Positions 34,676 to 50,003 are shown, counted from the stretch's first letter. The stretch: DNA of 64,000 nucleotides from Bacillus weihaiensis (GCF_001889165.1 NZ_CP016020.1:124001-188000), one strand, 5' to 3'. The notes: generated by a model not told the origin, from the letters alone. A program made the numbers and translations.

Positions 34676-35442
34676 GCGTAATTTGTCATTTAACACAACT
34701 AAACAAAAGTAGTTAAAACATCTTGAATCCTTGATATTACTGTGGTTGAGATGTTTTTTATTAGAGAAAAAACAAAAGATAAGTGTTATTAACATGTCTA
34801 AAAGAAGAGAAGTAGCGGATTCTATTCATAACTCTATCTTCATCAATCGGACCATATTGTTGTGCGAAATATTTCTAACTCAAATTGAGGATAGTCTACA
34901 TTACTCAAGTAAAGGTTAGACAATTCAATACGGAATTGAAGGGTTATATAGATGGGTCAAATGATAGAGCAACGTCTTGAAGGGCTCTCCCTTAGTCGAA
35001 TAGAACTTGATTTAGTAAGGATAAAAGTGTTATAAGCTTGATGAAAAGGTGTTAGAATTTACCGTAACAGTATTTAGGCTGACGAAAATCTACCCGATGG
35101 GGTGTTGTAAATCATAATGCTTGGGCTTAATGAATATGGTGAGAATGCAATAATTCTACGAGAATAAAAGAGTAAGTTGACGAACTTCTGAAGGTAAGGA
35201 CCTAAACTGTTGAGTTATATCTACTATTAAATAAACTTAGGTGCTTCCTGTAGACCTGTTAATGATGTCTTTTTGATCCGAATACTTCATTAGGAATGCG
35301 TTATAGGCTGCTAATAATGTCATATAATGTGGTTCCTTTTTTATATCAAAATCCCTTATGGGGTAATACCAGTCAGATAAAGACTTATAAAATAGCAATT
35401 ATTTTATTTGCATACTACTATATTTTACATTTTTTCGGGTTT
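34676..35442. other. Degraded interval without a supported gene
   Basis: AT-rich, with stops in all frames and no open frame having both a ribosome site and a recognisable product. It lies beside two gene relics and is best read as decayed sequence between glyA and upp. Confidence 0.6.
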
Positions 35443-35722
35443 TTTAGGAGGTCGACATATGAAGTGGATGGGTTAAATATTAGTGGATTACCATTTGATT
35501 TTGAGTTATTAGAATATCAATTTTATTTGTCTGTTTTTGAAGGTGAACAGAAGTTACACATGTACTTTGCATATAGCACCTTATTATTTAAAAACAGGAA
35601 ACAATAGAGACACACTTGCAACAGACTATATTCAGACGTTTGAACAATTAATAGAGAATCCAGATATTACTCTTAAAGAGGTTCAACTAGATAACTTAGA
35701 AAAGATGTATCACAAAAAATAG
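35443..35722 (+). pseudogene. Relic of a nonribosomal peptide synthetase condensation domain
   Basis: Two overlapping frames together read like the C-terminal end of an NRPS condensation domain: first LNISGLPFDFELLEYQFYLS and EGEQKLHMYFAYSTLLF, then, after a frame change near 35600, DTLATDYIQTFEQLIENPDI followed by TLKEVQLDN. The F-Y-S-x-x-L-F ... L-x-x-x-Y-I-Q-T-x-E-x-L-I-x-x-P spacing is typical. There is no start, no upstream domain and no downstream adenylation domain. Family assignment is by pattern only. Confidence 0.6.
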
Positions 35723-35735
35723 AGGGGGGACAGGA

Positions 35736-36773
35736 TTGAAAAGATTATCTATCTTATTCGTGTTGCTAATAGTACTAATGGGTGGAAGCTACTACACTTT
35801 ACGGTTAGAGAATATGACGGATTGGTTAACCATTACCATAACATTGGCAATGATTACAGTTGGTCCAACACTAATTTACTTTTTAATTCTCAGACCAAGG
35901 TCGATGCCAAAACTATGGGTTTATCTCTCGCTTCTAGCATGTTTATGGGCTGCATACCTGATAATTCCATCATCACAAAGAGGTTATTTAAACACAATGC
36001 TATTTTGGCTTCTGCCTATAATAGAAATTAGTGTGATATTAATTGTGGTTTATGGGATAGTCAAAGGTGTTCGTGGGTATCGATCAATACAATCAGATGA
36101 AAAACACAACTTTCTAGAAGTAGTGGAGATTGCACTTGAACCAAAACTAGGAAGAGGCTTTGTTTTACATGCAGTTTTAACAGAACTAAGTGTTATTTAT
36201 TATTCCATTTTTATATGGTTTAAAAAGCCAAGTATCAATTCAAATGGTATTTTTACGTATCATAAGAATTCACAAATTAAATCAATTGTTATTTTATGTT
36301 CTATATTAATTTTTGTAGAGGGAGTGCTGTTTCATTTTCTTCTTCAAATGTGGAGTGAAATTATTGCTTGGATTTTTACCGTCCTAAATGTTTACGGTTT
36401 GCTCTATATAATAGGGTTATATAATTCAGTAAAGTTTTTGCCACATGTTATTGGGGAGAATTATTTAATTATACGTCTGGGATATCAGAGTGGTATTAAA
36501 GTGGAAATTAACAATATAGAAAGTATCCAAACTGCGAAAGCAAGTAGCATCACGGATAAGGTATCCAAGGACACGTATTACTCATTGTTAAAGATAGATT
36601 CACCTCAATATGAAATTATTTTAAAAGAACCTGCTTTAATGAAAAGTTCCTATGGAAAGACAACCTATGTCAATTCGGTTGTATTTAGAGCGGATAACCC
36701 GAAGGAACTTATGGAATCTATTAAGAACATTCAAATGTCTGATTCAAATAATAGGGTGGAGGAACATTTATAA
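35736..36773 (+). CDS. Unknown multi-pass membrane protein
   Basis: A 345-residue protein with a TTG start behind AGAGGGGGGA. About four membrane segments lie in the first 115 residues (7-21, 32-52, 61-78, 85-108), then a soluble stretch, a pair of segments (about 184-235), and a C-terminal soluble domain (about 240-345) with a PH-like beta pattern (GENYLIIRLGYQSGIKVEINNIESIQTA). I do not recognise the family. It lies among relics in the glyA-upp interval and could be recently acquired or decaying, but the frame is intact. Confidence 0.7.
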   Translation: MKRLSILFVLLIVLMGGSYYTLRLENMTDWLTITITLAMITVGPTLIYFLILRPRSMPKLWVYLSLLACLWAAYLIIPSSQRGYLNTMLFWLLPIIEISVILIVVYGIVKGVRGYRSIQSDEKHNFLEVVEIALEPKLGRGFVLHAVLTELSVIYYSIFIWFKKPSINSNGIFTYHKNSQIKSIVILCSILIFVEGVLFHFLLQMWSEIIAWIFTVLNVYGLLYIIGLYNSVKFLPHVIGENYLIIRLGYQSGIKVEINNIESIQTAKASSITDKVSKDTYYSLLKIDSPQYEIILKEPALMKSSYGKTTYVNSVVFRADNPKELMESIKNIQMSDSNNRVEEHL

Positions 36774-36834
36774 TAGATACAAATCTATTTTCACCCTACA
36801 AATAAGCGAAAATTCCTACATCGAAGACCTATAA

Positions 36835-37041
36835 TTCATAGGAAGAATTTCACACTCTTGCGATCCTGTTGCAGGAGTCAATATGACTATAGTTGAATTC
36901 CGAGCAATCAAGGGTATCAAAGCTGGTGATTACATTACGATGGACTATGAAACGGCGGAAGAAATCTTATATCAGAAGTTTTCATGCTTATGCAATAGTT
37001 TCAATTGTAGAGGAATAATCGTAGGAAAAGCAAAAATTTAG
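36835..37041 (+). pseudogene. C-terminal relic of a SET-domain protein
   Basis: An open frame with no start codon in place reads RISHSCDPVAGVN, FRAIKGIKAGDYITMDYETA and CLCNSFNCRGIIVG. This is the SET catalytic core end (NHSCDPNA-like, with Asn changed to Ser), the GEE(I/L)TMDYE-like tyrosine motif and the C-x-C...C-R-G post-SET cysteines. The N-terminal half is gone and a stop lies just upstream. Confidence 0.7.
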
Positions 37042-37101
37042 TATGGTTTGGTCATCAAGTACATGAAGGAATAAAAAATAATAATTGGAAGGTGTTGAAT
37101 T

Positions 37102-37206
37102 ATGTATAAATGTGTTAAATATGAAGGAAAACAATATTATGGGAAGCAAATGTTATTACATCTAACAGAATGTAATGATAGTTTTGCGAATAATTCTCTT
37201 AATTAA
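37102..37206 (+). CDS. Possible 34-residue peptide
   Basis: ATG at 37102 with GGAAGGTG eleven bases upstream; codes MYKCVKYEGKQYYGKQMLL then HLTECNDSFANNSLN. No family is recognised. It may be the start of a lost gene, since it lies between a SET-domain relic and upp. Confidence 0.3.
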   Translation: MYKCVKYEGKQYYGKQMLLHLTECNDSFANNSLN

Positions 37207-37270
37207 ACTTGAAACTAACGTTGTTTTTCTGTAAAATCTATTGAAGTGTCTAAGAAAAGGAGATGTTTTG

Positions 37271-37900
37271 ATGGGGAAAGTATATGTGTTTGATCATCCA
37301 TTAATTCAGCATAAACTTACATATATTCGTGATGCAAAAACAGGTACGAAAGAATTTCGTGAGCTTGTAGATGAAGTAGCTAGTTTAATGGCATTTGAAA
37401 TTACAAGAGATCTACCTTTAATGGAAGTAGATGTTGATACACCTGTCACAACAGCAAAGTCAAAGGTTTTAGCAGGGAAGAAATTAGGGATTATTCCAAT
37501 TCTTCGTGCTGGCTTAGGTATGGTTGATGGAATTTTAAAGCTTATACCAGCCGCTAAAGTTGGACATGTTGGTCTGTATCGTGACCCAAAAACTCTTCAA
37601 CCGGTTGAATATTACGTGAAGCTTCCATCTGATGTTGAGGAGCGTGACTTTATCGTTGTCGATCCTATGCTTGCTACAGGTGGATCTGCTGTAGAGGCGA
37701 TTAACAGCTTAAAGAAACGCGGTGCAAAAAACATTAAGTTTATGTGCCTAATTGCAGCACCAGAGGGTGTGGATGTAGTAAAGGAAGCTCATCCTGATGT
37801 TGATATTTTTATTGCTGCATTGGATGAAAAGCTAAATGACCACGGATATATCGTTCCAGGATTGGGCGATGCCGGAGATCGTTTGTACGGAACAAAATAA
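37271..37900 (+). CDS. upp: Uracil phosphoribosyltransferase
   Basis: Salvages uracil with PRPP to UMP. The 209-residue protein equals B. subtilis Upp in length and shows the PRPP-binding loop [15 protein letters not shown] and the uracil-binding end [17 protein letters not shown]. The frame is open back to 37241, but ATG 37271 begins [20 protein letters not shown] and has AAAAGGAG ten bases upstream. It ends in a terminator before the chromate-type transporter genes. Confidence 0.97.
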   Translation: MGKVYVFDHPLIQHKLTYIRDAKTGTKEFRELVDEVASLMAFEITRDLPLMEVDVDTPVTTAKSKVLAGKKLGIIPILRAGLGMVDGILKLIPAAKVGHVGLYRDPKTLQPVEYYVKLPSDVEERDFIVVDPMLATGGSAVEAINSLKKRGAKNIKFMCLIAAPEGVDVVKEAHPDVDIFIAALDEKLNDHGYIVPGLGDAGDRLYGTK

Positions 37901-37908
37901 GATTGAAA

Positions 37909-37940
37909 AGAAAACTTCTAGGGAGGAGTTTTCTTTTTTT
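37909..37940 (+). terminator. Terminator of upp
   Basis: AAGAAAACTTC ... GAGTTTTCTT stem followed by a T tract. The 38134 upstream region (37941-38133) holds TTGACA at 38054 but no well-spaced -10. Confidence 0.75.
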
Positions 37941-38133
37941 TGTCTTGAATAGTAGAATACGGACCCTTATATCTATTTCCAGTCTGTAGTACCCCTTTTG
38001 GTACCAAAGAATCATCGAGGCACTGAGTGGGTGATTAAGCTATTTTTTCTAAATTGACAACTCTTTTAACCAAAATGGTAAAAAGTCTGTTATACTATAA
38101 GGAACATAGCGAACAGAGGGGAGAAACGAAAAA

Positions 38134-38760
38134 ATGAAAAATGAGTGGAAGTTATTGGTGGAGATTTTTTTCTCCTTTTTAAAGATCGGACCGGTTACGT
38201 TTGGTGGTGGTTATGCAATGATTCCACTAATAGAGAGAGAAGTGGTTTCACGTAAGAAATGGGTGAAAGTCGAAGATGTAACAGATGTTTTTGCAGTAGC
38301 AGGATCGGTGCCTGGCGCTATCGCTATTAATTCAGCTACATTTATCGGCTATCGTATTGCCGGAATAAAAGGGGCTATAGCTGCAATGCTTGGAGTAATG
38401 CTTCCCACATTTTTCATTGTTATATTGTTAAGTATTTCGTTTCTCATGTTTAAAGATAATCCGAAAATAGAAGCGGCCTTTGAAGGAATCCGCCCAGCGA
38501 TCGTCGCGTTAATCGCAGTTGCTGCGTTTAAAATTGGTAAAAGTGCGATCATCGATAGAACTACATTCATGACGGCTGGAGTGACAGTGTTGCTCTTGTT
38601 CGTTCTAAATGTTCACCCTATATTAACGATTGTATGTGGTGCGACTGTAGGAATTGTTTTAGTGAAAGTGAAAGAGAAATTAGGGTATGCGGTAAAGCTA
38701 GAAAACCAACAGGAAGAAAGCTATCAAAGCCCTGATTATTACCTTGGTTCAGGTATTTAA
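38134..38760 (+). CDS. Chromate-transporter (CHR) family protein, first half-size subunit
   Basis: A 208-residue membrane protein with one CHR domain (PF02417): KIGPVTFGGGYAMIPLIEREVV near the start and GSVPGAIAINSATFIGYRIAG. Half-size CHR proteins work as adjacent pairs with opposite topology, as B. subtilis YwrB and YwrA; the second copy starts 17 bases later. Resistance to chromate is the known role of the family; the native substrate may be another anion. GAGGGGAGAAA precedes the ATG. Confidence 0.9.
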   Translation: MKNEWKLLVEIFFSFLKIGPVTFGGGYAMIPLIEREVVSRKKWVKVEDVTDVFAVAGSVPGAIAINSATFIGYRIAGIKGAIAAMLGVMLPTFFIVILLSISFLMFKDNPKIEAAFEGIRPAIVALIAVAAFKIGKSAIIDRTTFMTAGVTVLLLFVLNVHPILTIVCGATVGIVLVKVKEKLGYAVKLENQQEESYQSPDYYLGSGI

Positions 38761-38777
38761 AACACGGGGGTGAGAAA

Positions 38778-39317
38778 ATGGTTTTGTGGGATTTATTTAA
38801 GACTTTTTTTATCATTGGTTCTATCTCCTTTGGTGGCGGTTATGCGATGATTCCGGTTATCGAAGCAGAAGTCTCAAGACATGGATGGATGACAACGCAG
38901 CAATTTACAGATGTAATTGCTGTCGCGGGAATGTCTCCAGGACCTATTGCTACAAATAGTGCAATCTTTGTGGGCTATCAAACCGCCGGAATGCCGGGAG
39001 CGATTGTTTCTGCGTTAGGAATGCTAATCCCACCACTAATCATAATCTTACTTGTTGCCACCTTTTTTTATAAAGGAAATAAAAATAAAACCGTACAAGC
39101 TGCTTTTTATGGATTACGTCCTGTTATCGTCGGCTTAATTGTTTATGCAGCAATCAAGTTTGCGTTATCAAATCAAATGATTGGCGATTTTTCTTATCAT
39201 ACAGCTAGTTTAGTAGCAATCTGTTTGTTATCATTCTTAGCATTAACACGTTTTCGAATGCACCCTATATTTGTCATTATTCTCTCAGGACTTGTTGGAG
39301 TAACCCTCTATTCTTAA
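38778..39317 (+). CDS. Chromate-transporter (CHR) family protein, second half-size subunit
   Basis: A 179-residue partner of the preceding protein with SFGGGYAMIPVIEAEVSRHGW, GMSPGPIATNSAIFVGYQTAG and five to six membrane segments. The two share the FGGGYAMIP and PG-IA-NSA-F-GY motifs and arose by duplication. AACACGGGGGTG lies in front. A terminator ends the pair. Confidence 0.9.
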   Translation: MVLWDLFKTFFIIGSISFGGGYAMIPVIEAEVSRHGWMTTQQFTDVIAVAGMSPGPIATNSAIFVGYQTAGMPGAIVSALGMLIPPLIIILLVATFFYKGNKNKTVQAAFYGLRPVIVGLIVYAAIKFALSNQMIGDFSYHTASLVAICLLSFLALTRFRMHPIFVIILSGLVGVTLYS

Positions 39318-39410
39318 ATGGTATCGGAATCAGTCTATATAGTTAAATAGAATAGGAAGTAAAAAGTTGAAGCTAATCCATTCAACGTGAATAACCTACT
39401 CTAATGAGAG

Positions 39411-39443
39411 ACGTTGTTGTATTCAAAATACGGCAGCGTTTTT
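39411..39443 (+). terminator. Terminator of the chromate-type transporter pair
   Basis: Thirteen-bp stem with three G-U pairs (39411-39423 with 39427-39439) followed by a T run. Confidence 0.8.
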
Positions 39444-39597
39444 CCTTTTCATCTACATATCCCATCTACATATCCCTTTTATATATAATTTCATCACTCA
39501 TTTTACTGATAATTCCTGCATCTAAATAAGCAAAATTCTCCATGCCTTCACATGTTTCCCTCTTCCTTCGCACATGCTAGTAATGAGGTGATAGATG

Positions 39598-41829
39598 ATG
39601 AGGAAATTCATACGATTCATACCTATACTTATTATAATATGCACACTATTCGACACTCCTATTTTACATGCAGAAACATACCCTAATAAGCCTGAGCTTC
39701 CAGAAGAGGAAAAGGAAGCGATAAATAGAATGCTTGTGATCGTTGATTCCAATTCCTACGATGCTGTGAAACATAAGGTTGAGAAAATGAAAAAAGTGAA
39801 AATCCTACATACGTATGAGCATGCGTTTCATGGGTTTTCTATAGAAGGAGATCCGCTAGTTCTTCAAACCATAAATGAGCTAGAAGGGGTTCGCCATGCA
39901 AGTGAAGTGATAACGTATGCTCCTCATCTTATGGAAAATGTGACGTTAATCGGTGGTGATGAGGTACGTGGAATGTATGATCAAGAAAAACGACGATTAA
40001 CAGGAAAAGGAGTGAAGGTGGCCGTTATTGACACGGGGGTTGATTATCATCACCCTGACCTTGATCAAAACTATACTGGTGGCATGGACTTTATTGATGG
40101 TGACGAAGATCCCATGGAAACATTGGCTGAAGATGGTGATGAAACATTACACGGAACACATGTGGCTGGCATTATTGCGGCAAATGGAAGGCTAAAAGGT
40201 GTTGCCCCTGAGGCGGAGATTATTGCTTACCGAGCACTAGGTCCTGGTGGTATGGGGTCATCGGATCAAGTGATAGCAGCTATTGATCAAGCAATCGAGG
40301 ATAAGGTAGATATCCTTAATCTTTCCTTGGGAAATAACGTGAATGGTCCTGATTGGCCGACGAGTCGTGCACTTGATCGAGCAGTTGAGGCTGGAATTGT
40401 AGCAGTAACATCTAGTGGTAACTCTGGTCCAGGAGTGTGGACAGTAGGTTCACCTGGAACGTCTGCGAAGGCTATATCTGTTGGTGCTTCCTCACCCCCG
40501 TTAAAAAAACCATACTTACAGATTGCTGGACTGAAGGAGAAAATAGTGATTGAACCGTTACAAGGAGCAAGTCCGTGGGATCTCACCTCTGTTCATCACA
40601 TTGTAGAAGCGGGAATTGGAGAGAAACAAGACCTATTAAAGGATGTGAAGGGGCAAATTGCCCTTATTGAAAGAGGGAAGCTTTCTTTTACGGAGAAAGT
40701 ATTGAATGCCAAGGATGCTGGTGCAAAAGCAGTAATCATATCAAATAATCTGAAAGGGAATTTTATCGGATCATTAGAAATCCCGGTTGAGATTCCAGTA
40801 GTCTCTGTTTCAAAAGAAGATGGAAACAAAATAAAAAAACAGATACAGAAATCGCAATCCTCTGTAAGGACAATCTTTCAAGAAGAAAAGGATACGCTAG
40901 CTGATTTTAGCTCAAGAGGACCTGTTACGAATACATGGGCAATTAAACCAGATGTGGTTGCGCCGGGTGTAGCAATCGAAAGTACTGTACCAGATGGTTA
41001 TATGGCATTACAAGGGACAAGTATGGCGGCTCCGCATGTTGCAGGTGCATGTGCACTTATAAAACAAGCACATCCAAATTGGAACCCCGAACAAGTGAAA
41101 GCATCACTGATGAATACAGCATCAAGGCTTATTGATAAAGAAAAGCATCTTTTAAAACCAACAGAGCAAGGAACAGGACGGATTAATATAACGAAGGCAA
41201 TTGAAGCCGAGGTGTTAGCTTATCCAGGTAGCTTTAGTTTTGGGAAATTCGAACGTCATCAAACTAGGGCGAAAAGAGTTTGGACACTTACGCTAGATAA
41301 TCAGTCTGATGATAGACAAAAGATTTCATTTGTTACTCCTAAAAGTAAGCAAGGTATTTCATGGTCGTTACCTAAGACGATCTATTTAGAGAAGGGAGAA
41401 AAAAAGGAGATGACAATAGGAATTGACATCACACCATCCTTAGTTGAAGCTGGCATTCATCAAGATTGGTTGGAACTAGAGCAAGGAAATCATATTCTAA
41501 AGCTTCCATATCTATATGTGATCGATGAGCCGAACTATCCGCGTGTAATGGGCTTTGAATTTGGCTACAGTGATAAAAAAAACGCATATATGTATCAAAC
41601 CTATTTGCCAGGAGGAGCAGATGAGCTAGGAGTAGCATTATACGATCCAGATACAATGGTGTTTCTAGGATTTTTAGATTGGAAGAGAAATGTTTCGAGG
41701 GGACTTTTTGAGAGGGAAATTAATATAGAAACTACAAAATGGAAGGATGGCGTATATAAAGCAATCCTTTTTGCGAAAAAAGATGGACTGGAAAATCAAG
41801 TAGAAGCAGATATTTTACTAGGTGAATAA
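39598..41829 (+). CDS. Secreted subtilisin-like serine protease (Vpr-like, with PA insert)
   Basis: A 743-residue extracellular protease: signal peptide (1-25), I9 propeptide (about 42-108, MLVIVDSNSYDAVKHKV...HAFHGFSIEG), S8 catalytic domain with Asp145 (AVIDTGVD), His185 (HGTHVAG) and Ser475 (GTSMAAPHVAG), a protease-associated insert between them (about 300-420) and a C-terminal beta domain. B. subtilis Vpr has the same plan at 806 residues. ATG 39598 is seven bases after GAGGTG; the adjacent ATG 39595 is too close to it. No terminator is evident before the atp promoter. Confidence 0.92.
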   Translation: MRKFIRFIPILIIICTLFDTPILHAETYPNKPELPEEEKEAINRMLVIVDSNSYDAVKHKVEKMKKVKILHTYEHAFHGFSIEGDPLVLQTINELEGVRHASEVITYAPHLMENVTLIGGDEVRGMYDQEKRRLTGKGVKVAVIDTGVDYHHPDLDQNYTGGMDFIDGDEDPMETLAEDGDETLHGTHVAGIIAANGRLKGVAPEAEIIAYRALGPGGMGSSDQVIAAIDQAIEDKVDILNLSLGNNVNGPDWPTSRALDRAVEAGIVAVTSSGNSGPGVWTVGSPGTSAKAISVGASSPPLKKPYLQIAGLKEKIVIEPLQGASPWDLTSVHHIVEAGIGEKQDLLKDVKGQIALIERGKLSFTEKVLNAKDAGAKAVIISNNLKGNFIGSLEIPVEIPVVSVSKEDGNKIKKQIQKSQSSVRTIFQEEKDTLADFSSRGPVTNTWAIKPDVVAPGVAIESTVPDGYMALQGTSMAAPHVAGACALIKQAHPNWNPEQVKASLMNTASRLIDKEKHLLKPTEQGTGRINITKAIEAEVLAYPGSFSFGKFERHQTRAKRVWTLTLDNQSDDRQKISFVTPKSKQGISWSLPKTIYLEKGEKKEMTIGIDITPSLVEAGIHQDWLELEQGNHILKLPYLYVIDEPNYPRVMGFEFGYSDKKNAYMYQTYLPGGADELGVALYDPDTMVFLGFLDWKRNVSRGLFEREINIETTKWKDGVYKAILFAKKDGLENQVEADILLGE

Positions 41830-41913
41830 TTAATGAACATAATTATGTCAAGAGGAAATGTGAACAATTTGTGATGTTTCTTACAAAGTTGTGAACTAAT
41901 AACTTGAAACAGA

Positions 41914-41942
41914 TTGACATGTCCAATATGCTATTGTATGCT
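41914..41942 (+). promoter_or_regulatory. Sigma-A promoter of the atp operon
   Basis: TTGACA at 41914-41919, 17-base spacer, TATGCT at 41937-41942, about 90 bases before atpZ. Confidence 0.8.
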
Positions 41943-42035
41943 ATACGAGGGTGTAATGATAAGGTTTTCAAAACCTGAAAAAACCCACAGTTTAACCCCT
42001 AAATCCGTTATAAATCTATAGTGAGGATTTATAAA

Positions 42036-42256
42036 ATGCGACAAAAAAACGCCATCCACTTTATGCGATGGGCCTCAAGGCAGCTATCCTTTCTCACTTA
42101 GTAGGACCGACAATTATTGGTGTTTTTGTTGGGAGATGGGTAGATAGCTATTTTAAATCAGAGCCTCTGTTTTTAATCGTAGGTCTTCTGCTCGGGCTAG
42201 GAATTGGAATTTACGCCATGTACCATTTAGTCCAACACTATTTTTCAGGAGATTAA
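42036..42256 (+). pseudogene. atpZ: AtpZ-type ATP synthase accessory protein, apparent frameshift
   Basis: The best start is ATG 42036 (GAGG nine bases upstream), reading MRQKN like other Bacillus AtpZ proteins, but that frame stops after 21 residues. Everything from PLYAMGLKAAILSHLVG onward, through GRWVDSYFKSEPLFLIVGLL and LGIGIYAMYHLVQHY, is in the next frame, whose only ATG (42068) has no ribosome site. Adding one A to the A7 run at 42043-42049 restores a continuous 73-residue, two-helix protein reading MRQKKRHPLYAMG. So this is a sequencing error, a true lesion, or slippage. AtpZ/AtpI assist assembly and magnesium handling of the F0 sector. Confidence 0.75.
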
Positions 42257-42262
42257 CATTTC

Positions 42263-42625
42263 ATGTTTGATTTACAACTAATGTTTCACAGTTATAAGAA
42301 GTACATATTCTATCTACTAGCCCTTTATGTATTGGGCTGGGGGCTAACGGATTATCAACAGATCTTCTTAGGCCTCATTATTGGAACAAGCATCAGTTTT
42401 TATAATTTGTGGATGTTGGTTAGAAAATCTACTCAATTTGGAGAAGCGCTAGCAAATGGGCGGAAAGTGACATTAGGAACAGCCACTAGAATGGCTTCAG
42501 CTATTGTCGGTGTTTTTTTTGCCTTGAAATTTCCTGAGTATATAGATTTGATAAGTGTAGTTTTGGGATTAATGACGATGTACGTTGTCATTATGATAGA
42601 TTTTTTATTGAAGCATTTACGTTAA
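42263..42625 (+). CDS. atpI: ATP synthase protein I
   Basis: A 120-residue membrane protein with four helices (about 14-30, 33-51, 73-88, 92-115), matching the AtpI family that helps c-ring assembly. The loop VRKSTQFGEALANGRKVTLGTATRM is typical of Bacillus AtpI. It starts seven bases after atpZ with AGGAGA upstream and leads into atpB in the standard operon order. Confidence 0.9.
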   Translation: MFDLQLMFHSYKKYIFYLLALYVLGWGLTDYQQIFLGLIIGTSISFYNLWMLVRKSTQFGEALANGRKVTLGTATRMASAIVGVFFALKFPEYIDLISVVLGLMTMYVVIMIDFLLKHLR

Positions 42626-42643
42626 TAGCTGGAAGAGAGGTGA

Positions 42644-43384
<741 letters not shown>

Positions 43385-43397
43385 TTATATATTATAA

Positions 43398-43643
<246 letters not shown>

Positions 43644-43676
43644 TCGTAACACTGTATTATAAATCATGGTTCATAG

Positions 43677-43710
43677 TGGCGAAGTCGTCTCAAAACGAGA
43701 ATCTTCGCCA
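43677..43710 (+). other. Hairpin in the atpE-atpF gap
   Basis: TGGCGAAG (43677-43684) pairs with CTTCGCCA (43703-43710), with an inner GTCTC/GAGA pairing and no T tract. The 286-base gap 43644-43929 is long for this operon and has no credible gene. The hairpin may protect atpE mRNA. Confidence 0.6.
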
Positions 43711-43920
43711 TTCCTTTATGTGGAAATCACAATTATGTTTGACTCTTTAAAAGGATTATTATTCTTTTATCCTAACAATTTGTGCTGGCTGTCATGGTCT
43801 TTTACACACGATATAATGGTGTTTGTGATCTTTAACCAAGCACAAATTCATATTAAGTATGTTGAATCCGTCATATTTTTAAATAATCATAACCCATCAT
43901 GGAACTCTTGAAGGGAGTGA

Positions 43921-46517
<2,597 letters not shown>

Positions 46518-46527
46518 GGAAATATGT

Positions 46528-46560
46528 ATCTAAGTGAAGGCTGATAGCTTTCACTTAGAT
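46528..46560 (+). other. Hairpin between atpA and atpG
   Basis: Perfect 11-bp inverted repeat ATCTAAGTGAA/TTCACTTAGAT with an 11-base loop and no T tract; probably an mRNA stability or processing element, since atpG-D-C must still be transcribed. Confidence 0.65.
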
Positions 46561-46587
46561 TGTTAATAGAGATCAAAAAGGTGGTGA

Positions 46588-47451
<864 letters not shown>

Positions 47452-47475
47452 GTTATAACATAGCTTCAACCTAGT

Positions 47476-47605
47476 GTTGTTGTCTAGCTTCAGCGCCACC
47501 TCTCTGAGTCATAAGAAGAGTAGGAAATGAAGGGAAATAACCCCCTTCTTTTCCTACACGGTTTATGATTGTCCCGAGGCTAAGCAAGGCGCTTACGCAT
47601 TTTTT
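47476..47605. repeat. MITE-like palindromic repeat inside the atp operon
   Basis: Outer arms TCTAGCTTCAGCGCC and GAGGCTAAGCAAGGCGCTTACGC, then GAGTCATAA/TTATGATT, then an inner 15-bp stem GTAGGAAATGAAGGG/CCCTTCTTTTCCTAC with one mismatch. It fills the atpG-atpD gap (47452-47622). I recognise the outer arms as a dispersed intergenic repeat of Bacillus relatives. Confidence 0.75.
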
Positions 47606-47607
47606 AG

Positions 47608-49023
<1,416 letters not shown>

Positions 49024-49036
49024 TTAAGGGACCTAG

Positions 49037-49444
<408 letters not shown>

Positions 49445-49447
49445 TGG

Positions 49448-49482
49448 AAAAAAGATGGTGCAACTATGTGCCATCTTTTTTT
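49448..49482 (+). terminator. Terminator of the atp operon
   Basis: AAAAAGATGG...CCATCTTTTT stem with T7. Confidence 0.9.
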
Positions 49483-49977
49483 GTTGATAAGAAATTTCCT
49501 GGTAAATAAGTACATAAAAAGGTTAGTGTAAAATAGAAAATAGGATGAAATAAATACAGGAATTGGAATTTTTAATAGGGAAGGTTTAATCAATCCCAGC
49601 TAGATCGATATAATATTCGCTTTCTAGCACCACTGTTATTCTACTATTGAAAACCCCTTTATTAATTGTTGGCTGTGTTCATGTTTTACATGTTTTATGT
49701 TGACTTTACTCTGTATTAAGTGGAGTCTCCAGGGAAAGCGAATACCTGTAACAGAAAGCAACCACTGAGTTTCTCAGAGCTAATATTTCAAGGATAGATG
49801 TAACCGCTTGTATTTCAATTACATTAGTCTGATAAGGTAACACCAAGGTTGAGCGAGTAACGAGTATAAGGGAGGGGGAATTGGGGCTTAAATGAATAGT
49901 TTAAAGAGAGTGACGTACAATATGAAAGGATTAGTAGATCATGTTATACACTTCAGAACTAATTCTTTTCTAATACG
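49483..49977. other. Intergenic interval, no gene seen
   Basis: About 500 bases between the atp terminator and the next minus-strand terminator. I find no open frame with a start, ribosome site and convincing length, and no riboswitch consensus. Confidence 0.6.
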
Positions 49978-50003
49978 AAAAAACCACACCTATAAGGTGC
50001 GGT
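49978..50003 (-). terminator. Terminator of the 50047-50547 gene
   Basis: On the minus strand CCGCACC-TTATA-GGTGTGG forms a stem followed by TTTTTT. Confidence 0.75.

Noticed and set aside
34731-35607. Short open frames in the glyA-upp interval as intact genes
   Set aside because: They lack ribosome sites; the later one overlaps the frameshifted condensation-domain relic and is covered as a pseudogene.
43666-43911. Possible 81-codon gene in the atpE-atpF gap
   Set aside because: It overlaps a hairpin, lacks a ribosome site and is not part of known atp operons.
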